Translations under genes and position numbers: made by a program
Notes under the pieces: model-generated
The model's database searches: none
What the model was told of the DNA's origin: nothing
The model's input: only the letters and a program-made list of their open reading frames with translations
NCBI GenBank assembly: GCA_963734015.1
Contig: CAVTFG010000011.1
Span: 1 to 64,000 of the forward strand
Reading direction: 5' to 3'
Source of the DNA: JALZKA01 sp963734015
GTDB taxonomy: Bacteria; Actinomycetota; Thermoleophilia; Solirubrobacterales; 70-9
DNA: 64,000 nt
Shown: positions 47,269-55,959 of the stretch, piece by piece
Position numbering within the stretch: the stretch's first letter is position 1
How the letters are laid out: every line of letters begins with the position of its first letter

Positions 47269-48318
47269 TTGAGAAACCCCCGAGACTTCGCCAAGCCGCT
47301 CGCGATCGGCGCCCCCGATCCGGTGCTCGAGGTCCCGTTCACGCCATCCCGGATGATCCACTTCTTCGACGCCTCGAACGAGAAGATGGCGGCCAAGGTG
47401 CCGGACATGGCAAAGCAGGCCGACATCCTGCTCGGCAACCTCGAGGACGCGATCCCGGTCGACAAGAAGGAGGCTGCGCGCGAGGGCCTGGTGCGCGTCG
47501 CCAAGGAGGTCGACTTCGGCGAGACCGCGCTGTGGACGCGGGTGAATTCGCTCGAGAGCCCGTGGGTGCTCGACGACCTGACCACGCTCGTCACCGAGAT
47601 CGGCGACAAGCTCTCCGTGATCATGGTGCCCAAGGTCGAGGGCGCCTGGGACATCCACTACGTGGATCGGCTGCTCGCCCAGCTCGAGGCCAAGGCCGGC
47701 CTCGAGCGCCCGCTCCTGGTGCACGCGATCCTCGAGACCTCACAAGGCGTGGTGAACCTGGAGGAGATCGCGACGGCGAGCCCCCGGATGCAGGGGATGA
47801 GCTTCGGGCCCGCCGACCTCGCGGCGTCACGCCGCATGAAGACGACCCGGGTGGGCGGCGGCCATCCCGGCTACCTCGTGATCAATGACCCGGACCCCGA
47901 GGACGAGGATGCTCCGCGCGCGACCGCCCAGCAGGATCCGTGGCACTACTCGATCGCCCGCATGGTCGACGCCTGCACATCGGCCGGGATCCTCCCCTTC
48001 TACGGCCCCTACGGGGACATCAAGGACGTCCAGGGCTGCGAGGCGCAGTTCCGGGCCGCGTTCCTCCTGGGCTGCGTCGGCGCCTGGTCGCTCCATCCGG
48101 TCCAGATCGAGATCGCGAAGAAGGTTTTCTCGCCCGACCCCGAGGAGGTCAAGTTCGCCAAGAAGGTGATCGAGGCGATCCCCGACGGCCGCGGCGTCCA
48201 CATGATCGACGGCAAGATGCAGGACGACGCAACCTGGAAGCAGTGCAAGGTGATGGTCGAGCTCGCCGAGCTGCTGGCGGCGAAGGACCCGGAGCTGAAG
48301 GCGGCGTACGAGCTCTAG
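47269..48318 (+). CDS. mcl: L-malyl-CoA / beta-methylmalyl-CoA lyase
   Basis: 349 aa from TTG 47269, eight to nine bases after AGGAG. It belongs to the CitE/HpcH aldolase family. RMIHFFDASNEKMAAKVPDMAKQADILLGNLEDAIPVDKKEAAR carries the acidic metal and substrate residues; VIMVPKVEGAWDIHYVD, HAILETSQGVVNLEEIA and GMSFGPADLAASRRMKTTRVGGGHPGYLVINDPD are typical of Mcl1, longer than plain CitE. In the ethylmalonyl-CoA pathway it splits beta-methylmalyl-CoA into glyoxylate and propionyl-CoA and can also join acetyl-CoA and glyoxylate to malyl-CoA. Confidence 0.93.
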   Translation: MRNPRDFAKPLAIGAPDPVLEVPFTPSRMIHFFDASNEKMAAKVPDMAKQADILLGNLEDAIPVDKKEAAREGLVRVAKEVDFGETALWTRVNSLESPWVLDDLTTLVTEIGDKLSVIMVPKVEGAWDIHYVDRLLAQLEAKAGLERPLLVHAILETSQGVVNLEEIATASPRMQGMSFGPADLAASRRMKTTRVGGGHPGYLVINDPDPEDEDAPRATAQQDPWHYSIARMVDACTSAGILPFYGPYGDIKDVQGCEAQFRAAFLLGCVGAWSLHPVQIEIAKKVFSPDPEEVKFAKKVIEAIPDGRGVHMIDGKMQDDATWKQCKVMVELAELLAAKDPELKAAYEL

Positions 48319-49049
48319 CTCGTGCCGGTTGCGCGCGCGAACTCGTTCAGGATGCCCGCCAGCTCGTTCGGCTTGCTCAGCATCGGCAGGTGCCCAGTGG
48401 CGATCTCCGGGTCCTGCCCGGCGCCGAGGTTGCGTGCCATCCGCCGCTGCAGCGCGGAACCGAACTCCTTGTCCTCGGTCAGGTGGACGTAGATCCGCGG
48501 GACTTCCGGGACCGCCGCGTCCACGCGCTCGAAGTACACCGCGCGGCTCTCGGGCTGAAACCGGCGCACCACCTCGTCGGTCGTCTGCTCGTCGAGGTCG
48601 TTGCACTGGCCGCTGCGAAGCGCCGATGCCGGCGGCTTCGTCCCGGCGACCCGCATCGCGATGCTGAGAAACGCACGCTTCGGAAGCGGTAGCGACGTGA
48701 GGAAGGATCCGCCGTCGGGCGGGATCGCCGCGCCCACGCCCGCGAAGCCGGCGACGCGGCCACCCAGCCCGGCGGCCAGTCTCAGCGCGATGATGCCGCC
48801 AAGCGAGTGGGCGACGAGCGCCAGCCGGTCAGCCGGAAACGCATCCACCTGCTCGCGCACGTGCCGGACGTAGTCGTCGAGGCTCAGCCGCGTCCGCGCG
48901 TCGACGGCCCCGTGCCGCTCGGGAAAATCCGCGAACAGGTACGGGAACTCAAGCTCGGGCGCCATCCCCTCCCAGATCCAGCCACCCAGGCCCGCGCCGT
49001 GAACGAAGACCAGACCGAGCTCGCCGGTGTCCTCGGTGCTGGAATCCAC
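48315..49049 (-). CDS. Alpha/beta hydrolase
   Basis: 244 aa from GTG 49049. Fold marks: the oxyanion stretch VFVHGAGLGGWIWEGM (about 15-30), nucleophile elbow VAHSLGGII (Ser about residue 82) and terminal His in TGHLPMLSKPNELAGIL (about 223). It looks like the PHA/hydroxynitrile-lyase-like esterase group with a lid (PDGGSFLTSLPLPKRAF). Substrate unknown. Convergent with mcl with a 4-base overlap. Confidence 0.88.
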   Translation of the reverse strand: MDSSTEDTGELGLVFVHGAGLGGWIWEGMAPELEFPYLFADFPERHGAVDARTRLSLDDYVRHVREQVDAFPADRLALVAHSLGGIIALRLAAGLGGRVAGFAGVGAAIPPDGGSFLTSLPLPKRAFLSIAMRVAGTKPPASALRSGQCNDLDEQTTDEVVRRFQPESRAVYFERVDAAVPEVPRIYVHLTEDKEFGSALQRRMARNLGAGQDPEIATGHLPMLSKPNELAGILNEFARATGTS

Positions 49050-49147
49050 GATCGGATCATTCCACGATGCCGAACGTGGCCGGCGAGGCTGATCCGCACG
49101 CGATCCGAGCAGAGCTGGACGCTGAGCATGCGCGCTCGTGATCGCCG

Positions 49148-50818
49148 ATGATGTGCGGCGTGACCACCGAGTCGCACGAGATCGTCAGGCAACGGCGGAT
49201 CTACGTCACCGGCCACCGCAACCCGGATCTCGACTCGATCGCGTCCGCAATTGGCTACGCGGAACTCAAGGCGCGCGTGGACGCGGCGAACGAGTACGTC
49301 CCCGTTCGCCTCGGCGAGGTGAACGCGCAGACGGAGTGGGCGCTGGAGCGCAGCGGCGCCACCCTCCCCGCGGCGATGAACCATGTCTTTCTCCGGGTGC
49401 GCGACGTGATGCGGGAGAGCTTCCCGGTGGCGCGCCACGACGAGCCGGTGCGCTCGGTGGGCCTCACCATGGCGCACGAGAACCTCGACATCGTCCCGAT
49501 CGTGGACTCCGACGGTCGGCTGATCGGCGTGATGACCGAGCGGGCGCTCGCCCATCGCTACATCCGCGAGTCGCGTACGACCTCGACACTCGTCGACGCG
49601 CCAACGACCGTCGGCAAGATCGTGGAGGTCCTCGACGGCGAACTCGTCCAGGGCTCGGACCGGATGATCGAGGGCCGCGTCTGGGTCCACTCGATCGACC
49701 CGCAGCGCTCGCAGAGCCAGATCTCCGCGGGGGACGTCGTGGTCGCGGGCAATCGCGTGGACGCACAGCGGCAGGCCCTGGAGCTCGGCGCCGCCCTGCT
49801 GGTCGCCTCGAACGGCATGAGGCCCGAGCCCGAGATCCTCGAGTTGGCGGCGGAGCGGGACGCCACGGTGATCGTCAGCCCCCTCGACAGCTACGTCTCA
49901 AGCCGCATGATCACCCTGGCGGCTCCCTGCCGCGCGCTCGCAGACGCGGAGCCGCTCACGGTCGACCGCGACGACCTCGTCTCCGAGATCTCAGAGGACA
50001 TCAAGGACGTGCACTACCGCGCGGCGGTGGCCGTCGACCGCGCCGGCAGGCCGGTCGGCCTGGTCACGCGCTCCGACCTCGTGTCCCCGAGGCCCCGCCG
50101 GGTGCTGCTGGTCGACCACGCGGAGCAGGCGCAGAGCGTGCCGGGCGTCGAGGAGGCCGAGATCGTCGAGATCCTCGACCACCACCACATCGGGTCGATC
50201 GAGACGCGGATCCCCGTGCGCGCGACGTTCGACCCCGTGGGGTCGACGGCGACGCTGGTGGTCGAGCGCTTTCGCCAGAACGGGATGGAGCCGAGCGCTC
50301 CGGCCGCGGCAATGCTGCTGGCCGCGGTCCTCTCCGACACCGTCCTGCTCAACTCGCCGACGACGACGGACCGCGACCGAGTTGTCGTCGAGTTCCTGGA
50401 AAAGGCACTTGGCGTGGACGCGACCGAGTTCGGCGGTGAGATGTTCGAGGCGGGATCCGACGTCACCGGCGTCTCTGCCGACGAGATCGTCCGCCGCGAC
50501 ACCAAGGAGTACACGCTCGCGAACGGCGACACGCTCGCGATCGCCCAGATCGAGGTGGTCGGCAAGGCGCTGCTCGACCGCGGGGCCGAACTGCGCGAGG
50601 CGCTCGAGCGGATGCGCGAGGCGGACGGCCACGCGTTCGCGGCGCTGATGGTCACCGACATCCTCAGCAAGGGCACGGACCTGCTCGTAGCGGGCGACGC
50701 CGCCCCGGTCGAGCGGGCGTTCGGGAAGTCGCTGGAGAACGGAGCCCTGCCCCTCCCGGCCGTGATGAGCCGGAAGAAGCAGGTCGCTCCGAAGCTCCTG
50801 GGCGCGTTCGCCTCCTAG
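49148..50818 (+). CDS. ppaC: CBS-domain manganese-dependent inorganic pyrophosphatase (family II)
   Basis: 556 aa, about twice the simple family II enzyme. The DHH part is split: the N-terminal metal motif TGHRNPDLDSIASAIGYAEL (about 21-40) and, after an insert, LLVDHAEQAQSVPG and the catalytic ILDHHHIGSIET (about 340-351) with FDPVGSTATLV. The DHHA2 domain is at the C-terminus (ending SRKKQVAPK). The insert (about 85-320) holds a CBS pair around a DRTGG domain (VRDVMRESFPVARHDEPVRSVG at the first CBS). In known CBS-PPases this insert binds adenine nucleotides, so cellular energy status probably regulates pyrophosphate hydrolysis. Confidence 0.93.
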   Translation: MMCGVTTESHEIVRQRRIYVTGHRNPDLDSIASAIGYAELKARVDAANEYVPVRLGEVNAQTEWALERSGATLPAAMNHVFLRVRDVMRESFPVARHDEPVRSVGLTMAHENLDIVPIVDSDGRLIGVMTERALAHRYIRESRTTSTLVDAPTTVGKIVEVLDGELVQGSDRMIEGRVWVHSIDPQRSQSQISAGDVVVAGNRVDAQRQALELGAALLVASNGMRPEPEILELAAERDATVIVSPLDSYVSSRMITLAAPCRALADAEPLTVDRDDLVSEISEDIKDVHYRAAVAVDRAGRPVGLVTRSDLVSPRPRRVLLVDHAEQAQSVPGVEEAEIVEILDHHHIGSIETRIPVRATFDPVGSTATLVVERFRQNGMEPSAPAAAMLLAAVLSDTVLLNSPTTTDRDRVVVEFLEKALGVDATEFGGEMFEAGSDVTGVSADEIVRRDTKEYTLANGDTLAIAQIEVVGKALLDRGAELREALERMREADGHAFAALMVTDILSKGTDLLVAGDAAPVERAFGKSLENGALPLPAVMSRKKQVAPKLLGAFAS

Positions 50819-50887
50819 CCGATGAAGTTGGCGTACGTCCCGTTCAGGTCCGGCTGGCCCGGAACGACACGGACGGGAGTCAAGTGA
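50819..50887 (-). other. Gap with a possible 22-codon coding remnant
   Basis: The 69 bases between the convergent PPase and PEP carboxykinase genes, read on the minus strand, give TTG then TPVRVVPGQPDLNG then TYANFIG and a TAG overlapping the PPase stop. Codons end mostly in G or C. It may be the C-terminal leftover of a deleted gene or a very short ORF. No terminator hairpin was seen. Confidence 0.3.
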
Positions 50888-52702
50888 CTACGAGAGCTTC
50901 CGCTTGAGGTCCGCGAGCTGGTCGCGCACGGGCTGTGGCAGACGGTCGCCGAATTGCGCCAGATGCTCCTCGACCTGGGGAAGCTCCTCGCGGAGCTGCG
51001 CAGGGTCGAAGGTGGTCAGCTCCCGCATCGCATCATCGGTGACGTCCAAGCCGTCGGTGTTGATCGCGCCCGGCGCCGGGACCAGTCCGATCGGGGTCTC
51101 GGTGGCCTCGGCGTCGCCGTCGCAGCGGCGGAACACCCACTCGAGGACGCGGCTGTTCTCGCCGAACCCCGGCCACAGGAAACGGCCTTCGGCGTCCTTG
51201 CGAAACCAGTTCACGTAGAAGACCTTCGGGAGCTTGTCGGCGTCGCCGCGCTCGCCGATCGCGAGCCAATGGGCCATGTAGTCAGCCATGTTGTAGCCGC
51301 AGAAGGGCAGCATCGCGAAGGGGTCGAACCGGAGTTGGCCGACCGTCCCGAAGGCCGCGGCCGTCTGCTCGGAGCTCATCGTCGCGCCGAGGAACACGCC
51401 GTGCTCCCAGTCGAACGCCTCGCGCACGAGCGGAACGTTGGTGGCCCGGCGGCCGCCGAAGAGGAACGCGTCGATCGGCACGCCCGCGGGGTCCTCCCAT
51501 TCGGCGGCGATGGAGGGTGCCTGCGCGGCCGGGACCGTGAAGCGCGCGTTGGGGTGCGCCGCAGGGTCCTCGGATTCGGGCGTCCATTCGTTGCCGTGCC
51601 AGTCGATCGCGTGCGCCGGTGGCTCGGAGGTCATCCCCTCCCACCAGATGTCGCCGTCGTCGGTCAGCGCGCAGTTCGTGAAGATCGTGTTCTTCTCGAT
51701 CGCGTCCATCGCGTTCGGGTTCGTCTTGTAGCCCGTGCCGGGCGCCACGCCGAAGAAACCGGCCTCCGGGTTGATCGCGTAGAGCCGCCCGTCATCGCCG
51801 AACTTCATCCACGCGATGTCGTCGCCGACCGTCTCGACGGTCCAGCCCTCGAGGGTCGGGATCAGCATCGCCAGGTTCGTCTTGCCGCACGCGGACGGGA
51901 ACGCGCCCGTCACATACTTCACCTCGCCCTCCGGGGAGGTCAGCTTCAGGATCAGCATGTGCTCGGCCATCCAACCCTCGTCGCGTGCCATGACCGAGGC
52001 GATCCGCAGCGCGAAGCACTTCTTGCCGAGCAGCGCGTTGCCGCCGTATCCCGAGCCGTATGACCAGATCTCGCGCGACTCGGGGTAGTGGACGATGTAC
52101 TTGACCTCGGCGTTGGTCGGCCACGGGGTGTCCTTCTCGCCCTCGCCGAGCGGGGCGCCCACGGAGTGCACGCAGGGCACGAACTCGCCGTCCGCCCCGA
52201 GGACGTCGAGCGCGCCCTTGCCCATGCGGGTCATGATCCGCATGGAGACCACCACGTACGGGGAGTCCGTCAGCTGCACGCCCACGTGGGACTTGTCGGA
52301 GCCGAGCGGGCCCATCGAGAACGGGACGACGTACATCGTCCGGCCCTTCATCGAGCCCGCGAAGAGCTCGTTCATCGTCTCGCGCATCTCAGCCGGGGCG
52401 CGCCAGTTGTTGGTCGGGCCGGCCTGGTCCTCGGACTCGGCGCAGATGAACGTGCGGTCCTCGACGCGGGCGACGTCCGAGGGGTCGGACCAGGCGAGGT
52501 AGGAGTTCGGGCGCTTAGCGTCCGCGAGCCGCCGGAAGGTGCCGGCATCGACGAGCTCCTGGCAGAGCCGGTCGTACTCCTCGGCGGTGCCGACGCACCA
52601 GTGGATCGCGTCGGGCTTGGTCAGCCCGGCGATCTCGTCGACCCACGCGACCAGCTTCTCGTTCTTGGTGGGGATCTCGGTCGCGGCGGCGGTCTCGCTC
52701 AC
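50888..52702 (-). CDS. pckG: Phosphoenolpyruvate carboxykinase (GTP)
   Basis: 604 aa, typical GTP-type length. It converts oxaloacetate and GTP to PEP, CO2 and GDP, the entry step of gluconeogenesis. Motifs: RTMYVVPFSMGPLGSDKSHVGVQLTDSPYVV, the kinase-1a P-loop AFPSACGKTNLAML (about 276-289, containing the hyper-reactive Cys), the kinase-2 segment VGDDIAWMKFGDDGRLYAINPEAGFFGVAPGT and FLFGGRRATNVPLVREA. Its presence next to ethylmalonyl-CoA and succinyl-CoA genes fits growth on acetate or fatty acids. Confidence 0.97.
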   Translation of the reverse strand: MSETAAATEIPTKNEKLVAWVDEIAGLTKPDAIHWCVGTAEEYDRLCQELVDAGTFRRLADAKRPNSYLAWSDPSDVARVEDRTFICAESEDQAGPTNNWRAPAEMRETMNELFAGSMKGRTMYVVPFSMGPLGSDKSHVGVQLTDSPYVVVSMRIMTRMGKGALDVLGADGEFVPCVHSVGAPLGEGEKDTPWPTNAEVKYIVHYPESREIWSYGSGYGGNALLGKKCFALRIASVMARDEGWMAEHMLILKLTSPEGEVKYVTGAFPSACGKTNLAMLIPTLEGWTVETVGDDIAWMKFGDDGRLYAINPEAGFFGVAPGTGYKTNPNAMDAIEKNTIFTNCALTDDGDIWWEGMTSEPPAHAIDWHGNEWTPESEDPAAHPNARFTVPAAQAPSIAAEWEDPAGVPIDAFLFGGRRATNVPLVREAFDWEHGVFLGATMSSEQTAAAFGTVGQLRFDPFAMLPFCGYNMADYMAHWLAIGERGDADKLPKVFYVNWFRKDAEGRFLWPGFGENSRVLEWVFRRCDGDAEATETPIGLVPAPGAINTDGLDVTDDAMRELTTFDPAQLREELPQVEEHLAQFGDRLPQPVRDQLADLKRKLS

Positions 52703-52982
52703 TGGTAAAGCAACTCCTTGTCGGAAAGAATCGGGCCGTCGGGCCCGTGATGGATGGACGGCGCAGGGACCCCGGCCCCCGCGCGGTAGGACAGCTCATT
52801 CTGACGCACCGCAGGACCTGATGGCGTCAGGTGACCGGACGGTCAGTCCGGTTTTCTGTCCCGGTTGCAGGAAGAACACCGCGCCTTCGGTGGCGAACTT
52901 GGCGAGCGGCTCGCCATCTCGCGAGCGCGCTCCGATAGATTTCCGCGCCGCGCGCCGGGGCTCCCGGCGCACCCTCCCGCCA

Positions 52983-54197
52983 ATGCGCTTTTACGAGTAC
53001 GAATCACGCCGCATCGTCGAGCGGGCCGGAATCCCGGTCACCGAGTACGGGTTCTGCCGCTCGAGCGAGGAGGCGAAGGAAGCCGCCGAGCGGATCGGCG
53101 GCCCGACCGTGATCAAGTCGCAGGTCTTGACGGGCGGCCGGATGAAGGCGGGCGGCGTCAAGTTCGCCGACACCCCGGAGGAGGCCGCCGCGCACGCAGC
53201 CGAGATCCTGGAGCTGGAGATCGGCGGCCACATGCCGGTCGGCGTCCTCGTCGACCCCAAGGCCGAGGTCGAGCAGGAGTACTACGCGGCGGTGCTCTGG
53301 GACGGGCGGGCGAAGCGCCCGATGATGCTGTTCAGCGACATGGGCGGCATCGACATCGAGCAGGTGGCCTCCGAACACCCCGACCACGTTGGCCGCGGCC
53401 ATCTTTCGAACCTCCACCCCATCTCCGACTTCCGGGCGAAGGAGGTCGTCTCACGGGTCGGGATGACCGGCTCCGGGCTGAACCGCGCAACCGCGGTGCT
53501 CGCACGCCTCGCACGCCTGCAGCGCGACTACGACATGACCCTGGCCGAGATCAACCCGCTCGCCCGCCTCTCCGACGGCTCCTTCGTCGCGCTCGACGCG
53601 CACATGGAGATGGAGGACGAGGCCGTCGGCCGCCACAGCGCGATGCTCCACGAGATCGGCGTGGACCTGGACGAGCCGCGCGAGCTCTACGAGCCGAGCG
53701 AGTTCGAGCGGAACGTCAAGGCGATCGACGCCGCCGACCACCGGGGCGTGATCCAGGGCAAGGACCACGGGTTCCAGGGCAACCTCGGGCTGGTGATCGG
53801 TGCCGGCGGCGGCTCGCTGACCCTCACCGACGCGGTCCGGTCACAGGGCGGCAAGCCCGCGAACTACGCCGAGATCGGCGGCAACCCCTCGGTCGCCAAG
53901 GCGAAGGGGCTCGCGATGGAGGTCCTGCGCAAGGACGGGGTCGAGAAGATCGCGGTGATGATGTCGATCGTCTCCAACACCCGGGTCGACATCGTCGCGC
54001 GCGGCGTGATCAAGGCCTGCCTGGAGCTCGGCAAGGACCCCGCGGAGACCATCGCCGTGTTCCGGATCCCCGGCGCCTGGGAGGAAGAGGGCGCGAAGAT
54101 CCTGGGCAAGTACGGGATCGAGTTCAACGACCGCTCGGTGAGCATGTGGGATGCGGCGGGCACCGCCGTCGCGAAGATCCAGGGTGATTCCGCGTGA
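52983..54197 (+). CDS. Divergent succinyl-CoA synthetase beta-like subunit (ATP-grasp)
   Basis: 404 aa from ATG 52983; the 280 bases before it hold no gene. ATP-grasp motifs: VIKSQVLTGGRMKAGGVKF (the usual HAGGRGKAGGV is altered to LTGGRMKAGGV), LAEINPLARLSDGSFVALDAHMEMEDEA (metal site) and the CoA-ligase domain GNLGLVIGAGGGSLTLTDAVRSQGGKPANYAEIGGNPS. Typical SucC has GGVVNLFGGI near the end; here it is MSIVSNTRVDIVARG. The altered loops suggest a CoA ligase for a different acid (malate, for example) or a divergent succinate enzyme. It overlaps the alpha gene by GTGA. Confidence 0.85.
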   Translation: MRFYEYESRRIVERAGIPVTEYGFCRSSEEAKEAAERIGGPTVIKSQVLTGGRMKAGGVKFADTPEEAAAHAAEILELEIGGHMPVGVLVDPKAEVEQEYYAAVLWDGRAKRPMMLFSDMGGIDIEQVASEHPDHVGRGHLSNLHPISDFRAKEVVSRVGMTGSGLNRATAVLARLARLQRDYDMTLAEINPLARLSDGSFVALDAHMEMEDEAVGRHSAMLHEIGVDLDEPRELYEPSEFERNVKAIDAADHRGVIQGKDHGFQGNLGLVIGAGGGSLTLTDAVRSQGGKPANYAEIGGNPSVAKAKGLAMEVLRKDGVEKIAVMMSIVSNTRVDIVARGVIKACLELGKDPAETIAVFRIPGAWEEEGAKILGKYGIEFNDRSVSMWDAAGTAVAKIQGDSA

Positions 54198-55105
54198 GCA
54201 TCCTTCTCAGCGAGGACTTCACCTTCATCGTCCAGGGGATCACCGGGCGCGAGGCCGTGAACCTGACTCGCGAGTGCCTCGACTACGGCTCGAAGGTGGT
54301 CGGCGGCGTGACGCCGGGGCGCAAGGGCCGGGAGGTGCACGGCGTGCCCGTGTTCGACACGGTCGAGCAGGCGGTGGAGAACCACGGCGCGCCGATCGAC
54401 GGCGCGGTCGTGACCGTACCGCCGGCGTTCACCAAGGACGCGGTGATGGAGGCGATCGAGAACGGCGTCAGGCTGATCGTGGTCGTCACCGAGCGCATTC
54501 CGCGTCGCGACGTTGCCGAGATGGTCGAGCTCGCGAACCTGCGCGGCGCCCGGATCATCGGCCCCAACTGCCTCGGGCTGATCGCCCCCGGCGTGTGCAA
54601 GATGGGCGGCATCGGTGGGCCCGCGAAGGACGCCGCGAAGGCCTACTCTGCCGGCCCGGTGGGCGTCATGTCGCGCTCCGGCGGGATGACCACAGAGATC
54701 TCCTCGTCGCTGACCGCCGCTGGATTGGGCGTCTCGACCGCGGTGTCGATCGGCGGCGACGCGATCATCGGCTCCACCTACGCCGAGCTGATGCCGTACT
54801 TCGAGGAGGACGACCAGACCGAGGCGATCGTGATCTACACCGAGCCGGGCGGCCGGATGGAGGCCGAGCTGGTCGACTGGCGCACGGAGCACGGCTCGCG
54901 GCTGCCGATCGTCGCGTTCATGGCGGGCAAGTTCATGGACGACGAGGAGATGCAGGGCATGAGCTTCGGCCACGCTGGCACGATCGTCGAGGGCCCCGAC
55001 GACTCGGCGACCGAGAAGATCGCGCGTCTCGAGGCGGCAGGGATCCCGGTCGTCGAGCGCATCGACGAGATTCCGGAGAGGGTCAAGGAGAAGATCAATG
55101 CCTGA
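54194..55105 (+). CDS. Divergent succinyl-CoA synthetase alpha-like subunit
   Basis: 303 aa from GTG 54194. It carries the CoA-binding Rossmann domain (IVQGITGREAVNLTRECLDYGSKVVGGVTPGRKGREVHGVPVFD), the GPNCLGLIAPG loop, and the phosphohistidine loop SFGHAGTIVEG (His about residue 258). Together with the beta subunit it should form a nucleotide-dependent acyl-CoA synthetase. Its stop overlaps the ferredoxin start by 8 bases. Confidence 0.87.
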   Translation: MSILLSEDFTFIVQGITGREAVNLTRECLDYGSKVVGGVTPGRKGREVHGVPVFDTVEQAVENHGAPIDGAVVTVPPAFTKDAVMEAIENGVRLIVVVTERIPRRDVAEMVELANLRGARIIGPNCLGLIAPGVCKMGGIGGPAKDAAKAYSAGPVGVMSRSGGMTTEISSSLTAAGLGVSTAVSIGGDAIIGSTYAELMPYFEEDDQTEAIVIYTEPGGRMEAELVDWRTEHGSRLPIVAFMAGKFMDDEEMQGMSFGHAGTIVEGPDDSATEKIARLEAAGIPVVERIDEIPERVKEKINA

Positions 55106-55382
55106 GGGCTCCCCCGCTTCGCGTCCCGGGCCGTCAGGCGCCGCTCAGCACGGGGTGTTCATCAACGTGACGGTCGACGCCTCCGTCGCGAGCGACTCCG
55201 ACCTCGCCACGAGGCTCGAGGAGGCCTGCCCCGTCGACATCTTCACCGCCGCGGACACCGGCGTCCAGGTCGTCGAGGAGAACCTGGACGAGTGCGTGCT
55301 CTGCGGCCTCTGTCTGGACGCCGCGCCCGACGGGACGGTCACCGTCACCAAGCTCTACGACGGGACGACGCTCGGCCGCTGA
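55098..55382 (+). CDS. Small ferredoxin-like [4Fe-4S] protein
   Basis: 94 aa, ATG within the end of the alpha-subunit gene. The four cysteines expected for one [4Fe-4S] cluster are present: EACPVDIFTA (about 43) and CVLCGLC (CxxCxxC, about 67-73). The arrangement is like FixX-type ferredoxins, which have a degenerate second site. The N-terminal 20 residues are Pro/Gly/Ala-rich. Translational coupling to the CoA-synthetase pair suggests the electron carrier and the synthetase serve one process, for instance a 2-oxoacid:ferredoxin reaction coded elsewhere. Confidence 0.82.
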   Translation: MPEGSPASRPGPSGAAQHGVFINVTVDASVASDSDLATRLEEACPVDIFTAADTGVQVVEENLDECVLCGLCLDAAPDGTVTVTKLYDGTTLGR

Positions 55383-55387
55383 TCCGG

Positions 55388-55846
55388 TCAGCACCCCGTG
55401 CTGACCGAGCGCTCGAACTCGCCGTTTGCGAACAGGGTCAGCGCGAGCCGCGGGTAGCAGTTCTGTTCGAAGTACGGATAGCGCAGCCGGAAGTGGAAGC
55501 GGGACTCAGCCGAGGCGCGGCGCCTGCTTTGGCGTTCGACGCCGCCGCTGCGCGAGATGAGCCGCCAGTTCGTCCCCGTTCGAACCCTCGTGTCCCGGCT
55601 CACCGAGGTGATCGAGCGCCTTCCGGCGTCTCCGGTCGCGCACCAATGGACATCGAGGCGGACCGTCCACTGGTGTACGCCGAGGCTGGTCTTGCGTTCG
55701 GCCGCGCGGGCGTCGTAGCAGCGCTCGCCGGCCGCTCCGGCCACCGGGGCGGCGGCGGACAGGTCCGGTGGGGCGAGAACCGCGACCCCGAGGGCGAAGG
55801 TCGCGATGATCAGGGCCAGGGCGGGTTTCGAGGCGGAGTAGCTCAT
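55388..55846 (-). CDS. Secreted hypothetical protein
   Basis: 152 aa from ATG 55846 (an in-frame ATG lies 24 bases upstream). Signal peptide (ALALIIATFALGVAVLAPPDLSAAAP). The mature domain has four cysteines (GERCYDAR, VHWCATG, EQNCYPR, STGC-end), likely two disulfides, and many Arg residues. I recognise no family. The gene faces the ferredoxin gene tail-to-tail 5 bases away. Confidence 0.68.
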   Translation of the reverse strand: MSYSASKPALALIIATFALGVAVLAPPDLSAAAPVAGAAGERCYDARAAERKTSLGVHQWTVRLDVHWCATGDAGRRSITSVSRDTRVRTGTNWRLISRSGGVERQSRRRASAESRFHFRLRYPYFEQNCYPRLALTLFANGEFERSVSTGC

Positions 55847-55959
55847 GTGGGCGACCGTACGTGGGCGCAATTGACCCGTGGCGCACCAAATGTGCCGGTC
55901 GCGCGCCGGATCTCCTCTACGCTCGACACGCCACTTAGAACCGGACCGGTCGGGGAGAC

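Noticed and set aside
52703..52982. In-frame extension of the sucC-like gene to 52539, and a gene in the gap
   Set aside because: The extension would overlap the PEP carboxykinase start region antisense and has no similarity to SucC N-termini, which begin near ATG 52983. The gap holds only the two divergent promoter regions, not further resolved.
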